NCBI RefSeq assembly: GCF_009833085.1
Contig: NZ_QRBZ01000002.1
Coordinates: 1-64,000 of the forward strand
From: Nitrosomonas oligotropha
GTDB taxonomy: Bacteria; Pseudomonadota; Gammaproteobacteria; Burkholderiales; Nitrosomonadaceae
DNA length: 64,000 nucleotides
Reading direction: 5' to 3'
In this document: positions 1 to 5,690 of the stretch, in pieces
Position numbering within the stretch: position 1 is the first letter of the stretch
Layout of the letters: every line of letters begins with the position of its first letter
Notes under the pieces: generated by a model
Seen by the model: only the letters and a program-made list of their open reading frames with translations
Databases searched by the model: none
What the model was told of the DNA's origin: nothing
Made by a program: the position numbers and the translations under genes

Positions 1-29
1 GATGATCTGACATTAGGTCGAACAAAAAA

Positions 30-50
30 CCCGCTCGGGGCGGGTTTTTT
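30..50. terminator. Bidirectional intrinsic terminator
   Basis: A GC hairpin (CCCGC at 30-34, GCGGG at 40-44) is followed by six T on the plus strand and preceded by a run of A. It can therefore end transcription from either side, including the tiny minus-strand gene that stops at position 59. Confidence 0.75.
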
Positions 51-58
51 AAGAAAAG

Positions 59-133
59 TTATTTTTTCTTATTCGGGCTTTTATTCTTATCATTTTTATC
101 TTTATCTTTTTGATCACCAGTTAATTGATTCAT
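59..133 (-). CDS. Possible 24-aa Lys/Asp/Asn-rich small protein
   Basis: This very short reading frame starts MNQLTGDQKD and ends in a run of lysines. A GGAG ribosome-binding site sits about 7 bases before the ATG, and the terminator at 30-50 lies directly downstream. Its leader resembles the leader of the proline-rich gene at 498-692, which argues that both are expressed. I know no family for it. The composition is low-complexity and highly charged, with no membrane segment. It could also be untranslated RNA with a chance frame. Confidence 0.35.
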   Translation of the reverse strand: MNQLTGDQKDKDKNDKNKSPNKKK

Positions 134-190
134 AGTCGTTCTCCGAGGTTAAAGAAACATTATGCAATCATAAGAAATAATGTGTCTGTG
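134..190 (-). promoter_or_regulatory. Leader related to the one at 693-750
   Basis: Read next to its start codon, this segment aligns with 693-750. Shared blocks are TTCTCC, TTAAAGAA, ATTATG and GTGTCTGTGT (plus-strand writing), in the same order and at similar distances. It probably contains the promoter and 5' untranslated region of the small gene at 59-133. Confidence 0.45.
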
Positions 191-230
191 TAGTGGCGCA
201 CATAGGAATCATCAGGAAATTGTTAATGAT

Positions 231-440
231 TCAATCATCTAACTTGCCGTCGTCAGTCACCACTTTGATTTCATAATCATCGCGCTTGAATTCATTCACG
301 AATCCTTCCTCGATCGCTAATCCCCAAGCTTCGTCACAGTACTTATCATTAGAAAGCCCTTCTGATTCATAAGTAGGGTATTCAAATACCACTTTGCTCG
401 TAGATTTTTCGATAATTTGTACATTCTTAATGACCATCAA
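231..440 (-). CDS. Hypothetical 69-aa acidic protein
   Basis: I do not recognise this protein. It begins MMVIKNVQIIEKSTS, is rich in Asp and Glu, has no signal peptide or membrane segment, and ends in an acidic tail (DDGKLDD). A GGTGGAG ribosome-binding site lies about 7 bases before the ATG at 440, which supports translation. It sits between two other small minus-strand genes, so the three may be separately transcribed small genes of the AT-rich flank. Function is unknown. The coding call rests on the binding site and on balanced amino-acid composition. Confidence 0.55.
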   Translation of the reverse strand: MMVIKNVQIIEKSTSKVVFEYPTYESEGLSNDKYCDEAWGLAIEEGFVNEFKRDDYEIKVVTDDGKLDD

Positions 441-497
441 AACTCCACCATAATTTTTAGGGGTTAAAAAGTCGCCGCAGATTTGTTCGGCCTTGGT

Positions 498-692
498 TTA
501 TTTTTGAGGAGAATCCTTTTCTGGGTAAGTGTCTGGAGGAATTTTCTCTGGTGTAAGTGGTTGCGGTGGAATTTGCGGTGATGGGTCATACTCAGGAGGG
601 ATTATTTCAGGTGGTCTAGGCTGGGGAGGTATTATTTCTGGAGGTATTGGAAGAGGAGGGACGGTGGATTGAGTTTTAGTAAATTCATACAT
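498..692 (-). CDS. Proline-rich 64-aa small protein
   Basis: About a third of the residues are proline, arranged in imperfect repeats of the type PPEIIPP, so the chain is expected to be extended (polyproline II) and not globular. There is no signal peptide. Glutamates alternate with hydrophobic isoleucines inside the repeats. The leader upstream (693-750) is related to that of the 24-aa gene at 59-133. No known family is recognised. It may be a linker-like or surface-binding peptide, but that is a guess. Confidence 0.5.
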   Translation of the reverse strand: MYEFTKTQSTVPPLPIPPEIIPPQPRPPEIIPPEYDPSPQIPPQPLTPEKIPPDTYPEKDSPQK

Positions 693-750
693 GATAATTC
701 TCCAATCTTAAAGAATTATTATGTATCCTCTAGGAAGACCGTGTCTGTGT
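693..750 (-). promoter_or_regulatory. Leader related to the one at 134-190
   Basis: This is the second copy of the leader described at 134-190. It includes a TTCTCC block just before the start codon (GGAGAA on the coding strand, a ribosome-binding site) and the GTGTCTGTGT block about 60 bases upstream. A weak relative of the terminator at 30-50 lies just beyond, near 803-823, where the hairpin is damaged. Confidence 0.4.
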
Positions 751-898
751 GATTGCTAACAAATCGGTTAATGCGATGCATGGGTGGGTGAGATTAAACA
801 ACAAAAAACCCCTCGGGACGGATTTGGTGGATGAATTTTTTTGCTAAAGATTATTAACTGAGTGCCGTTTAAGCATATTCCTTATCAGAAGCAAGCGG

Positions 899-935
899 CC
901 CTGTGGAGCGTTCTACGTTCTGCAGGGTTTTTTTT
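899..935 (+). terminator. Intrinsic terminator, plus strand
   Basis: The CCCTG (899-903) and CAGGG (923-927) arms close a larger imperfect stem and are followed by eight or more T. No plus-strand gene is evident upstream, so it may end an unannotated transcript. Confidence 0.5.
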
Positions 936-941
936 CATTAA

Positions 942-969
942 CAGAACGGGAGCCTAAGCTCCCGTTCTG
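942..969 (-). terminator. Terminator of the PEP-CTERM gene at 1000-1584
   Basis: This perfect hairpin has 12-base arms starting CAGAACGGGAGC and lies 30 bases after the stop of the minus-strand PEP-CTERM gene. On that strand it runs into a T-rich stretch. The arm sequence recurs in the terminators at 35070-35142. Confidence 0.75.
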
Positions 970-999
970 AATTGAATCAAAGTTTAATGAGACTGCTGA

Positions 1000-1584
1000 T
1001 TATTTTTTGCGGCGTGCCATGAAGCCAAGTAAACCTAGGCCAGCTAAAAGCATAGCGTAGGTTTCTGGTTCCGGAACTGGTGAAACGTACCAAGCAGAGT
1101 CCGGTGAAAATTTTGTTGCTTGAACATGCAATGCTAACTGACCATCAATCGGTAAAGGATCAGATCCTAAACCTCCAACATGCCAGGTTACTGACTCATT
1201 GGCTGTGAGTCTGTCTGATGCTCCACCGCTACCGAAATCGTACCTGAAATCAAAACTTCCACCAGGGCCGCCACCATTTGCAGGATCGACAACAGTCACG
1301 CCACCACCCAGATCGGTTGAGCTAGATGTTGGCTTTGTGCCATCTACCGCCAATGTACCAATAAATGAACCAGTGCCGAAGATTGCATCTAAATCCAAAG
1401 TGGTCAGTGTAAATGTCCAGTTTCCTCCGCCATCATCAGTAGCACTGAGGTCGGCAAAGTGAACACTTGCCGGTCCGCCGCCAGATAATAATTGGCCAAA
1501 CGAATAGGTATTTGCTTGAACAGCACTTCCGAAAATGAGTGCCCCCGTTGCGATCATTGATATCGCTAGTTTTTTTAGAATCAT
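1000..1584 (-). CDS. PEP-CTERM sorting domain protein
   Basis: This 194-residue exported protein has an N-terminal signal peptide (cleavage likely after AVQA, about residue 24). The central domain is Gly/Ser/Thr/Asp-rich and beta-like with no cysteine. The C-terminal sorting signal is VPEPETYAMLLAGLGLLGF plus a basic ARRKK tail. In this class the VPEP motif, transmembrane helix and Arg cluster are recognised by an exosortase and tied to exopolysaccharide or biofilm surface functions. The central domain is not recognised. The start at 1584 has an AGGAGC ribosome-binding site. A shared upstream element lies at 1698-1724 and the terminator at 942-969. No exosortase gene lies in the window. Confidence 0.88.
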   Translation of the reverse strand: MILKKLAISMIATGALIFGSAVQANTYSFGQLLSGGGPASVHFADLSATDDGGGNWTFTLTTLDLDAIFGTGSFIGTLAVDGTKPTSSSTDLGGGVTVVDPANGGGPGGSFDFRYDFGSGGASDRLTANESVTWHVGGLGSDPLPIDGQLALHVQATKFSPDSAWYVSPVPEPETYAMLLAGLGLLGFMARRKK

Positions 1585-1697
1585 TTTTTGCTCCTTTTAT
1601 TTTTACATACTAGTACTAACAGTTTTTCCTGCTCCAAAATTCCAGTAATGAAATTATGAATATAGGAAATTCTATTATATAGTTTAGAAGACCCTTA

Positions 1698-1724
1698 TAG
1701 ATATAAGGGTTATGCTTATTTTTA
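1698..1724 (-). promoter_or_regulatory. Upstream element shared by two PEP-CTERM genes
   Basis: TAGATATAAG, four variable bases, then ATGCTTATTTTTAA. The same arrangement occurs at 36138-36164 upstream of the PEP-CTERM gene at 35166-36056. The element lies 114-140 bases before the start codon and contains an ATAAG/CTTAT inverted repeat, as expected for a dimeric regulator or part of a promoter. Confidence 0.5.
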
Positions 1725-1794
1725 AGGAAGATGCTACTCATGGACATTTGAACGAGCGTGCGGTAGCGAACAGAACAAGACTTGGGATTAATAT

Positions 1795-1919
1795 ATAGTT
1801 AAACCGTCTATTGAAATCTACCTCTCTAATTAGTTTTGATAGACAAACTGGTTATACTTTGTACGGAGGAATAATCGGTTTGAATCCAGTGCGCTCGCCC
1901 GGGCGCACTGGATTTTTTT
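1795..1919 (+). ncRNA. Candidate small RNA A with its own terminator
   Basis: A stem formed by GTCTAT (1806-1811) and ATAGAC (1839-1844) encloses a loop containing CTACCTCTCT. It is followed by an AAACTGGTT stretch and a strong terminator (ATCCAGTGCG at 1884-1893, CGCACTGGAT at 1903-1912, then T7). The candidate at 2585-2711 has the same order of parts, a covarying first stem (GCCTA/TAGGC) and a nearly identical terminator. No protein frame fits. The pyrimidine-rich loop could pair with Shine-Dalgarno sequences, which is inference. Confidence 0.5.
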
Positions 1920-2163
1920 GTTACTTTCCGCACAGACATGCTGCATTGATTGTTGCACCATATAAAAAGATTCTGGGAATCTGATATGCGTTCCAGAATC
2001 TCCCAGTTATCCTTACTCCTATCTGTGGTAACTGGGTCATTACCTATTTAAATACTAGACCAAGCGCAATTTACCTTTATGTGTGCGATAACGAACAGAA
2101 ATAAAAATCCCCGAAGCGCATCATAACAACAGGTCAGATTTATTCTCACCGGTAATTTGACCT

Positions 2164-2199
2164 CCCGGCCTTCTTTCCCCCTTGGATATGAAGGCTGGG
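2164..2199 (+). ncRNA. Hairpin with C/U-rich loop (1 of 4)
   Basis: CCCGGCCTTC (2164-2173) pairs with GAAGGCTGGG (2190-2199) around a loop holding TTTCCCCCTT. It is followed by a short T run (GGGTTTTC), so it may act as a terminator as well as a regulatory hairpin. Confidence 0.5.
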
Positions 2200-2235
2200 T
2201 TTTCAAAACACTTCTCTCTTCTCCATCTTATAAGA

Positions 2236-2280
2236 CGCGTTTTGGTTCTATCCTTTCACTCAAAACGCGCCTCTTTTTTT
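2236..2280 (+). ncRNA. Hairpin with C/U-rich loop and T tract (2 of 4)
   Basis: CGCGTTTTG (2236-2244) pairs with CAAAACGCG (2261-2269) around the loop TTCTATCCTTTCACT. The stem is followed by CCTC and seven T, giving a good intrinsic terminator. It could be the 3' end of a short transcript starting upstream of hairpin 1. Confidence 0.6.
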
Positions 2281-2409
2281 CTACCTGTTGCGACCCATAC
2301 AGGGCTTGGTTTTAGTCATATTCTCGTTTCTTCTTGCGATCACAAAAACTTCATTATCAAGTTGATACACTGTTATTGGTTCGATTTTTACTTGCTGTTT
2401 AATCGATCC

Positions 2410-2446
2410 CCCGGTTATCAATCCCCTCTAAGTTTTAATAACCGGG
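2410..2446 (+). ncRNA. Hairpin with C/U-rich loop (3 of 4)
   Basis: CCCGGTTAT (2410-2418) pairs perfectly with ATAACCGGG (2438-2446). The loop contains ATCCCCTCTAAG, a good complement to Shine-Dalgarno-like purine stretches. Confidence 0.5.
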
Positions 2447-2470
2447 TTAATGACAGGGTTTACCCTTTTA

Positions 2471-2511
2471 AAGCGCGTTTCCTTTCCCATTGGGAAACGC
2501 GCTTCTTTATT
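2471..2511 (+). ncRNA. Hairpin with C/U-rich loop and T tract (4 of 4)
   Basis: AAGCGCGTTTC (2471-2481) pairs with GAAACGCGCTT (2494-2504), with CTTTCCC in the loop, followed by CTTTATTT. This is another terminator-like end. The 118-codon frame that crosses hairpins 1-4 is judged accidental. Confidence 0.55.
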
Positions 2512-2584
2512 TCTCCGCTTTCCTGCAACTATGCTTAACCCCTTACGTGCTTGCCCTTGCTGTTTAAAACGAGATACTCATGCA

Positions 2585-2711
2585 TAATAAAACTGCCTAT
2601 TAATAGACTCCCTATTGATTAGGCAAATGGTTTTACTACTTGACCATAGTACTAAGACCGCGTGAAACGAGATTATCCAGTGCGTTTTCACAGGGCGCAC
2701 TGGATTTTTTT
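2585..2711 (+). ncRNA. Candidate small RNA B, homologue of A
   Basis: The parts are laid out as in candidate A: a GCCTA (2595-2599)/TAGGC (2620-2624) stem enclosing GACTCCCTATT, an AAATGGTTT stretch, a spacer, and a terminator (ATCCAGTGCG at 2675-2684, CGCACTGGAT at 2695-2704, then T7). Terminator arms are identical to those of A while the loop differs. The first stem keeps pairing although its bases changed (GTCTA to GCCTA with TAGAC to TAGGC), which is a sign of selection on RNA structure. Confidence 0.5.
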
Positions 2712-2800
2712 ATGCGTTAACCCGGCTGCTTTTCGTCTGGTTTTTCAAACTAAAACCAATCAACCCCAGCCCGGCTGGCAGCTGGGCGTAAGTGGGTGTG
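2710..2800 (-). pseudogene. Remnant of a PEP-CTERM gene 3' end
   Basis: Read on the minus strand this segment gives TYAQLPAGLGLIGFSLKNQ and a stop some 12 codons later. That closely matches the C-terminal helix of the intact gene at 3631-4188 (TYAMLLAGLGLLGFSL). It has no start, no VPEP motif and no upstream domain, and follows directly on the stop of the gene at 2813-3250. It looks like debris from a duplicated or interrupted PEP-CTERM gene. Confidence 0.5.
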
Positions 2801-2812
2801 ATTTGCGGTGCG

Positions 2813-3250
2813 TTATTTCTTGTCGTTAGCTAATTTATCTACACTAGCTGATAATTTATCAAGGGATGATTTGATGGAGGTTATATCAGATTTAATTTCT
2901 CGGACTTCTTGCGTGAGCGAGCCAACGTCGGTTTGGATTTTTTCAGCTTTATAATCCAGGGTAATTATTTTTAATTCGGTTGAATGCAAATCTTTGGAGA
3001 CACCATAAAATGCCCCAGCAATCGCCAAAAGCAATGTAATACTAACAATAAGTATTGATCTAATATTGGTTTTAATATCACCAATATTGGATTCGATGGT
3101 TCTAGATTTTTCTTCTAGAACAGATACTCTGCTTTCCATTCCGTCACCGTCGTCATTCCCGCCATTGTTTTTAAAAGTATACACCGGTTCGGCCGATCTG
3201 ATAGGCACAACTTTTTTACTATTGGTGGTAGAGTCGTGATATGAATTCAT
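2813..3250 (-). CDS. Membrane-anchored coiled-coil protein, unknown
   Basis: The 145 residues comprise a polar, Gly/Asp/Asn-rich N-terminus (about 1-38), a short helical stretch, a single transmembrane helix near residues 66-86 (ILIVSITLLLAIAGAFYG), and a long C-terminal heptad region rich in Lys, Ser and Asp (about 90-145). The layout resembles small phage membrane proteins of the hemolysin XhlA type, but I see no diagnostic motif. It lies 12 bases after the gene at 3263-3607, in the same direction as the repressor, so it is probably expressed from the lysogenic state. Confidence 0.65.
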   Translation of the reverse strand: MNSYHDSTTNSKKVVPIRSAEPVYTFKNNGGNDDGDGMESRVSVLEEKSRTIESNIGDIKTNIRSILIVSITLLLAIAGAFYGVSKDLHSTELKIITLDYKAEKIQTDVGSLTQEVREIKSDITSIKSSLDKLSASVDKLANDKK

Positions 3251-3262
3251 TTTAATCAGCTA

Positions 3263-3607
3263 TTAGACTGGGATTCTGGCTAATAATTCTTTTAATTTTA
3301 TAAGCGATTCTTTAGTTATTGTTATCCTGGCCTTGTCCTCGATAAATTTCTCTATATCAACATGCTCAACTTTCAAATCTACTGGAGTACCATGATTTGT
3401 AAAATTTACATCGGCGGGCAGCCGTTCATATTCTGTTGTTACTGTAACCACTTCAGATGAAAACGTTAGAAAATACAATTCCGCGTCAGTCGATATAGTG
3501 ACACTCACGCTGGACGCAAAATCGCTAATGAAATTTTTTGATTGCCTGTGACTGACAGGTATTAGCTTGGATTCTTTCTTAGGTTCTTTCTCAGATTCTT
3601 CGCTCAT
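3263..3607 (-). CDS. Hypothetical 114-aa protein, weakly DUF3467-like
   Basis: A charged N-terminus (MSEESEKEPKKESK) is followed by a beta-rich body and a closing helix with KLKELLARI. The plan of a first strand near ASSVSVTIS and a final 'ITITKESLIKLKELL' helix recalls DUF3467 proteins, but the similarity is by eye only. It lacks cysteines, signal peptide and membrane segment. It is probably the first gene of a two-gene unit with 2813-3250. Whether it belongs to the prophage or to the host flank is undecided. Confidence 0.5.
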   Translation of the reverse strand: MSEESEKEPKKESKLIPVSHRQSKNFISDFASSVSVTISTDAELYFLTFSSEVVTVTTEYERLPADVNFTNHGTPVDLKVEHVDIEKFIEDKARITITKESLIKLKELLARIPV

Positions 3608-3630
3608 ATTTCTACCCTTCTAAACCGTTG

Positions 3631-4188
3631 CTATTTCCCACGTAGACTAAACCCCAACAACCCCAGCCCGGCCAGCAGCATGGCGTAGGTTGATGGCTCT
3701 GGTACCGCAACTAGGGGAACATCGCCGTGGTGGACTGGCCAAACGCTGAAACCGGTGATTCCTGGATCCGAGAAAGGGTATGTGTCGAGCATTCCGGGCG
3801 AGAATGCGGTTCTGTTGATTATGCCAATTACGTCCGAGACCCAGTACCAATTAACCCAGCCCGGCTTATCCAGTGGCGGCAGTGGGATTGATCCGGGGCC
3901 GCCCCATCCGATGATAATGGAGTGGTTGGCGGCGAAATCCATTAGCTCTCTCACTTTTGGTATTTCCCACCCGCCGGTCCCGCCGAGCGAAAATGTCGTC
4001 ATGAAGGACTCGTACTCAAAGTAATTCAATCCTAGCGTAAGATTCTGTTCCGGTGCCGCCCAGGTCAGGCCGGTGTCTGTGTCGTAGTAGGCCATCCCGC
4101 TGAGGCGCGGTTCCAGGGTTGCATTGGCGGTTGCGGCTGCTGTTAATAGGGTTGCTGTGAGTGCTGACAGGATTATTTTATTTTTCAT
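3631..4188 (-). CDS. PEP-CTERM protein with DUF1566-like domain
   Basis: The 185 residues include a signal peptide ending near TANA (about residue 23) and a C-terminal sorting signal, VPEPSTYAMLLAGLGLLGF, with a short basic tail (SLRGK). The mature part opens with YYDTDTGLTWAAPEQN and continues with a GGWEIPKVRELMDFA motif and a late WPVHH segment. This is the pattern of DUF1566/Lcl-type domains ('D..TGLTW', 'WRLPT..EL'). It is expected at the cell surface after exosortase processing. The gene sits between small unknowns and the HIRAN gene, all in the repressor direction, so it may be prophage cargo. Ribosome-binding site AGGAG lies before the ATG at 4188. Confidence 0.8.
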   Translation of the reverse strand: MKNKIILSALTATLLTAAATANATLEPRLSGMAYYDTDTGLTWAAPEQNLTLGLNYFEYESFMTTFSLGGTGGWEIPKVRELMDFAANHSIIIGWGGPGSIPLPPLDKPGWVNWYWVSDVIGIINRTAFSPGMLDTYPFSDPGITGFSVWPVHHGDVPLVAVPEPSTYAMLLAGLGLLGFSLRGK

Positions 4189-4213
4189 TGTTAATCTCCT
4201 TTTTTAGTTATTT

Positions 4214-4726
4214 TTACTCAAACGGTTTTAGATCGAGTACGGCGCCATAATGCGCTTGCTTTCCATCGACTATATGCCCACCGGTAATGAGTGCGCCGCA
4301 TGTTGTGGTTTGCCCGGTTAGTTTCTTTGCACCAAGTCTCCGACGGAATCTTCTGGCGTCTTCCCGGCTCAGGTGACCGACGTGCAGGCCGTTGATTTCG
4401 ACGCGTACTGCTTTATCGTCGTATTCGTTAAAATCGTCCGGGATCAAGTGGGCGGTTAATGGTTTTGCTGCTTCGTTTCCAACGGTACTGTCAGCGTGTT
4501 CGTTTGCTAATTTTGCCAATGCCGGTTGGTAATAGGATTCCCCAACAACTTCAAACTCAAACTCGTTCAGTGCTGGCCATGCAAATAATGTCTCTGGGTT
4601 CTCTTGTTTGCGTTGTCGTTTTTGGGGTGCCCGGGTAATCTTGCTTCGGCTGGTTGTTTTGCGGTTTGAGAGTTTTAAAAGGACATAACAGATTGCAATA
4701 GTGATCAAGATTATTGTTATGTCCAT
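4214..4726 (-). CDS. Membrane-anchored HIRAN domain protein
   Basis: This 170-residue protein has an N-terminal transmembrane helix (about residues 2-18), a basic linker (KTTSRSKITRAPQKRQRKQ), and a C-terminal HIRAN domain from about residue 55. Its signature is VVGESYYQPAL followed by EYDDKAVRVEINGLHVGHLS. HIRAN domains usually bind 3' DNA ends or stalled forks in helicases. Here the domain stands alone on a membrane tether, with the DNA-binding part probably cytoplasmic. It lies between the repressor and the PEP-CTERM gene and is likely expressed in the lysogen. A role in exclusion or DNA sensing is speculative. Confidence 0.75.
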   Translation of the reverse strand: MDITIILITIAICYVLLKLSNRKTTSRSKITRAPQKRQRKQENPETLFAWPALNEFEFEVVGESYYQPALAKLANEHADSTVGNEAAKPLTAHLIPDDFNEYDDKAVRVEINGLHVGHLSREDARRFRRRLGAKKLTGQTTTCGALITGGHIVDGKQAHYGAVLDLKPFE

Positions 4727-4789
4727 ATTAATTATCCATTCTTACACTTGCATGGTTCAGTTTCACACCGGTCTTTCATGTTAAAAACG

Positions 4790-5269
4790 TTATTCTGATT
4801 TTTCCCCGTTTGCTTCTTTGCTTTTGCCTCTTTCGGTGAGTTCGTATTCTTGTTTTGGATGGTTGATAACAAAAAGTACATCCGTGCTTTGGGGTATGTT
4901 TTTCTTTTTCACCATCAGGGCCTCCTTGATTAATCTAACAAGGTCGAATGTCAGATCCTTATCGCTGAGGCTGTCAATAATTTGTACCAGCATCCTTTTT
5001 ATTTCACTTCTTGGTTTTTCCTGCGGTGCAAGGTCTCCGTTTTCTAGTGTCTTGCGTTTTTTCCCTATCCCGGTTGCCAGCCAATGCGGATCGACATTCA
5101 AGTAAGTTGATGCCGGAATCAGGTTCTCGGCTTGCATACTCTTTGTTTTACCAGTTACCCAGTCGCTTACCGATGGCGGGGATATTCCGCAGGCCTTTGC
5201 CAGCCCGATTTGAGTCTTATCTGGCTGTTCTTCTAAGCATTCTTTAACTCTATCTGCGAGTGTACTCAT
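4790..5269 (-). CDS. CI-like phage repressor lacking the S24 peptidase domain
   Basis: This 159-aa protein has an N-terminal helix-turn-helix of the Cro/CI XRE family (about residues 5-65). TQIGLAKACGISPPSVSDWVT covers the two key helices, and HWLATGIG is the typical end of the domain. The C-terminal third is charged and ends LTERGKSKEANGEKSE, with no Ser-Lys autocleavage domain, so induction by RecA cleavage seems unlikely. It is divergent from the Cro-like gene at 5364, with three operators between them. The start at 5269 lies 3 bases left of operator 1. It should maintain lysogeny by covering the early promoter. Confidence 0.85.
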   Translation of the reverse strand: MSTLADRVKECLEEQPDKTQIGLAKACGISPPSVSDWVTGKTKSMQAENLIPASTYLNVDPHWLATGIGKKRKTLENGDLAPQEKPRSEIKRMLVQIIDSLSDKDLTFDLVRLIKEALMVKKKNIPQSTDVLFVINHPKQEYELTERGKSKEANGEKSE

Positions 5270-5271
5270 AG

Positions 5272-5335
5272 TTAGGTAATCCTAACAGCAAAATAATAAG
5301 GTATGCCTATTGACAATTAAATAAGGCATGCCTAA
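5272..5335. promoter_or_regulatory. Three repressor operators on a 25-bp pitch
   Basis: The sites are TTAGGTAATCCTAA (5272-5285), TAAGGTATGCCTAT (5297-5310) and TAAGGCATGCCTAA (5322-5335). All fit the palindrome TWAGGNATNCCTWA. Their centres lie exactly 25 bases apart. The third falls between the -35 and -10 of the early promoter and the first overlaps the leader of the repressor gene, as expected for a CI/Cro switch. Confidence 0.85.
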
Positions 5336-5338
5336 TAT
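5310..5338 (+). promoter_or_regulatory. Early rightward sigma-70 promoter (PR-like)
   Basis: A consensus TTGACA (5310-5315) and a near-consensus TAATAT (5333-5338) are separated by 17 bases. Operator 3 lies wholly within the promoter, so repressor binding would block it directly. It drives the Cro-like gene at 5364. A GGAGG sequence follows at 5340-5344. Confidence 0.85.
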
Positions 5339-5363
5339 TGGAGGTAAATAACTAAACAAAATT

Positions 5364-5651
5364 ATGAAGACTGCAATTAATGACGGCCTGATAACGGCGG
5401 AAGAAATAATCGAGTCCCTTGGCGGGACAAGTATTGTCGCTGAGATTCTAGGCATTAAACCTCCTTCGGTGAGTGAATGGAAAACCAAAAACGAGATACC
5501 AGACGATAAATTGATAAGGCTGGCTGTTTCACTTGAGATAAAAACTTCTTCAAGAATCAATCGCAGAATGCTTTTCCCGGTTGATTGGAGAGAGATATGG
5601 CCAGAACTTTCCGAGGTTGATGGTGTTTGTGCATGCTCATGCCAGTCCTAA
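5364..5651 (+). CDS. Cro/YdaS-like antirepressor
   Basis: This 95-aa DNA-binding protein is divergent from the repressor. The helix-turn-helix runs through LGGTSIVAEILGIKPPSVSE (about residues 19-38), typical of YdaS/Cro proteins in which the first helix starts with a Gly pair. It should bind the operators at 5272-5335 and favour lytic growth by shutting off the repressor gene. The ATG at 5364 has no close ribosome-binding site. A perfect GGAGG lies 19 bases upstream, farther than usual. The C-terminus carries two close cysteines (CACSC). Confidence 0.8.
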   Translation: MKTAINDGLITAEEIIESLGGTSIVAEILGIKPPSVSEWKTKNEIPDDKLIRLAVSLEIKTSSRINRRMLFPVDWREIWPELSEVDGVCACSCQS

Positions 5652-5690
5652 TTTAGTTTTTATCAGTTACCAGAGCCGCGCCCGTTCGGT

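Noticed and set aside
2182-2538. 118-codon plus-strand open frame
   Set aside because: It runs through four strong hairpins, has no ribosome-binding site or domain, and its composition (Phe, His, Ser rich) is that of a chance frame.
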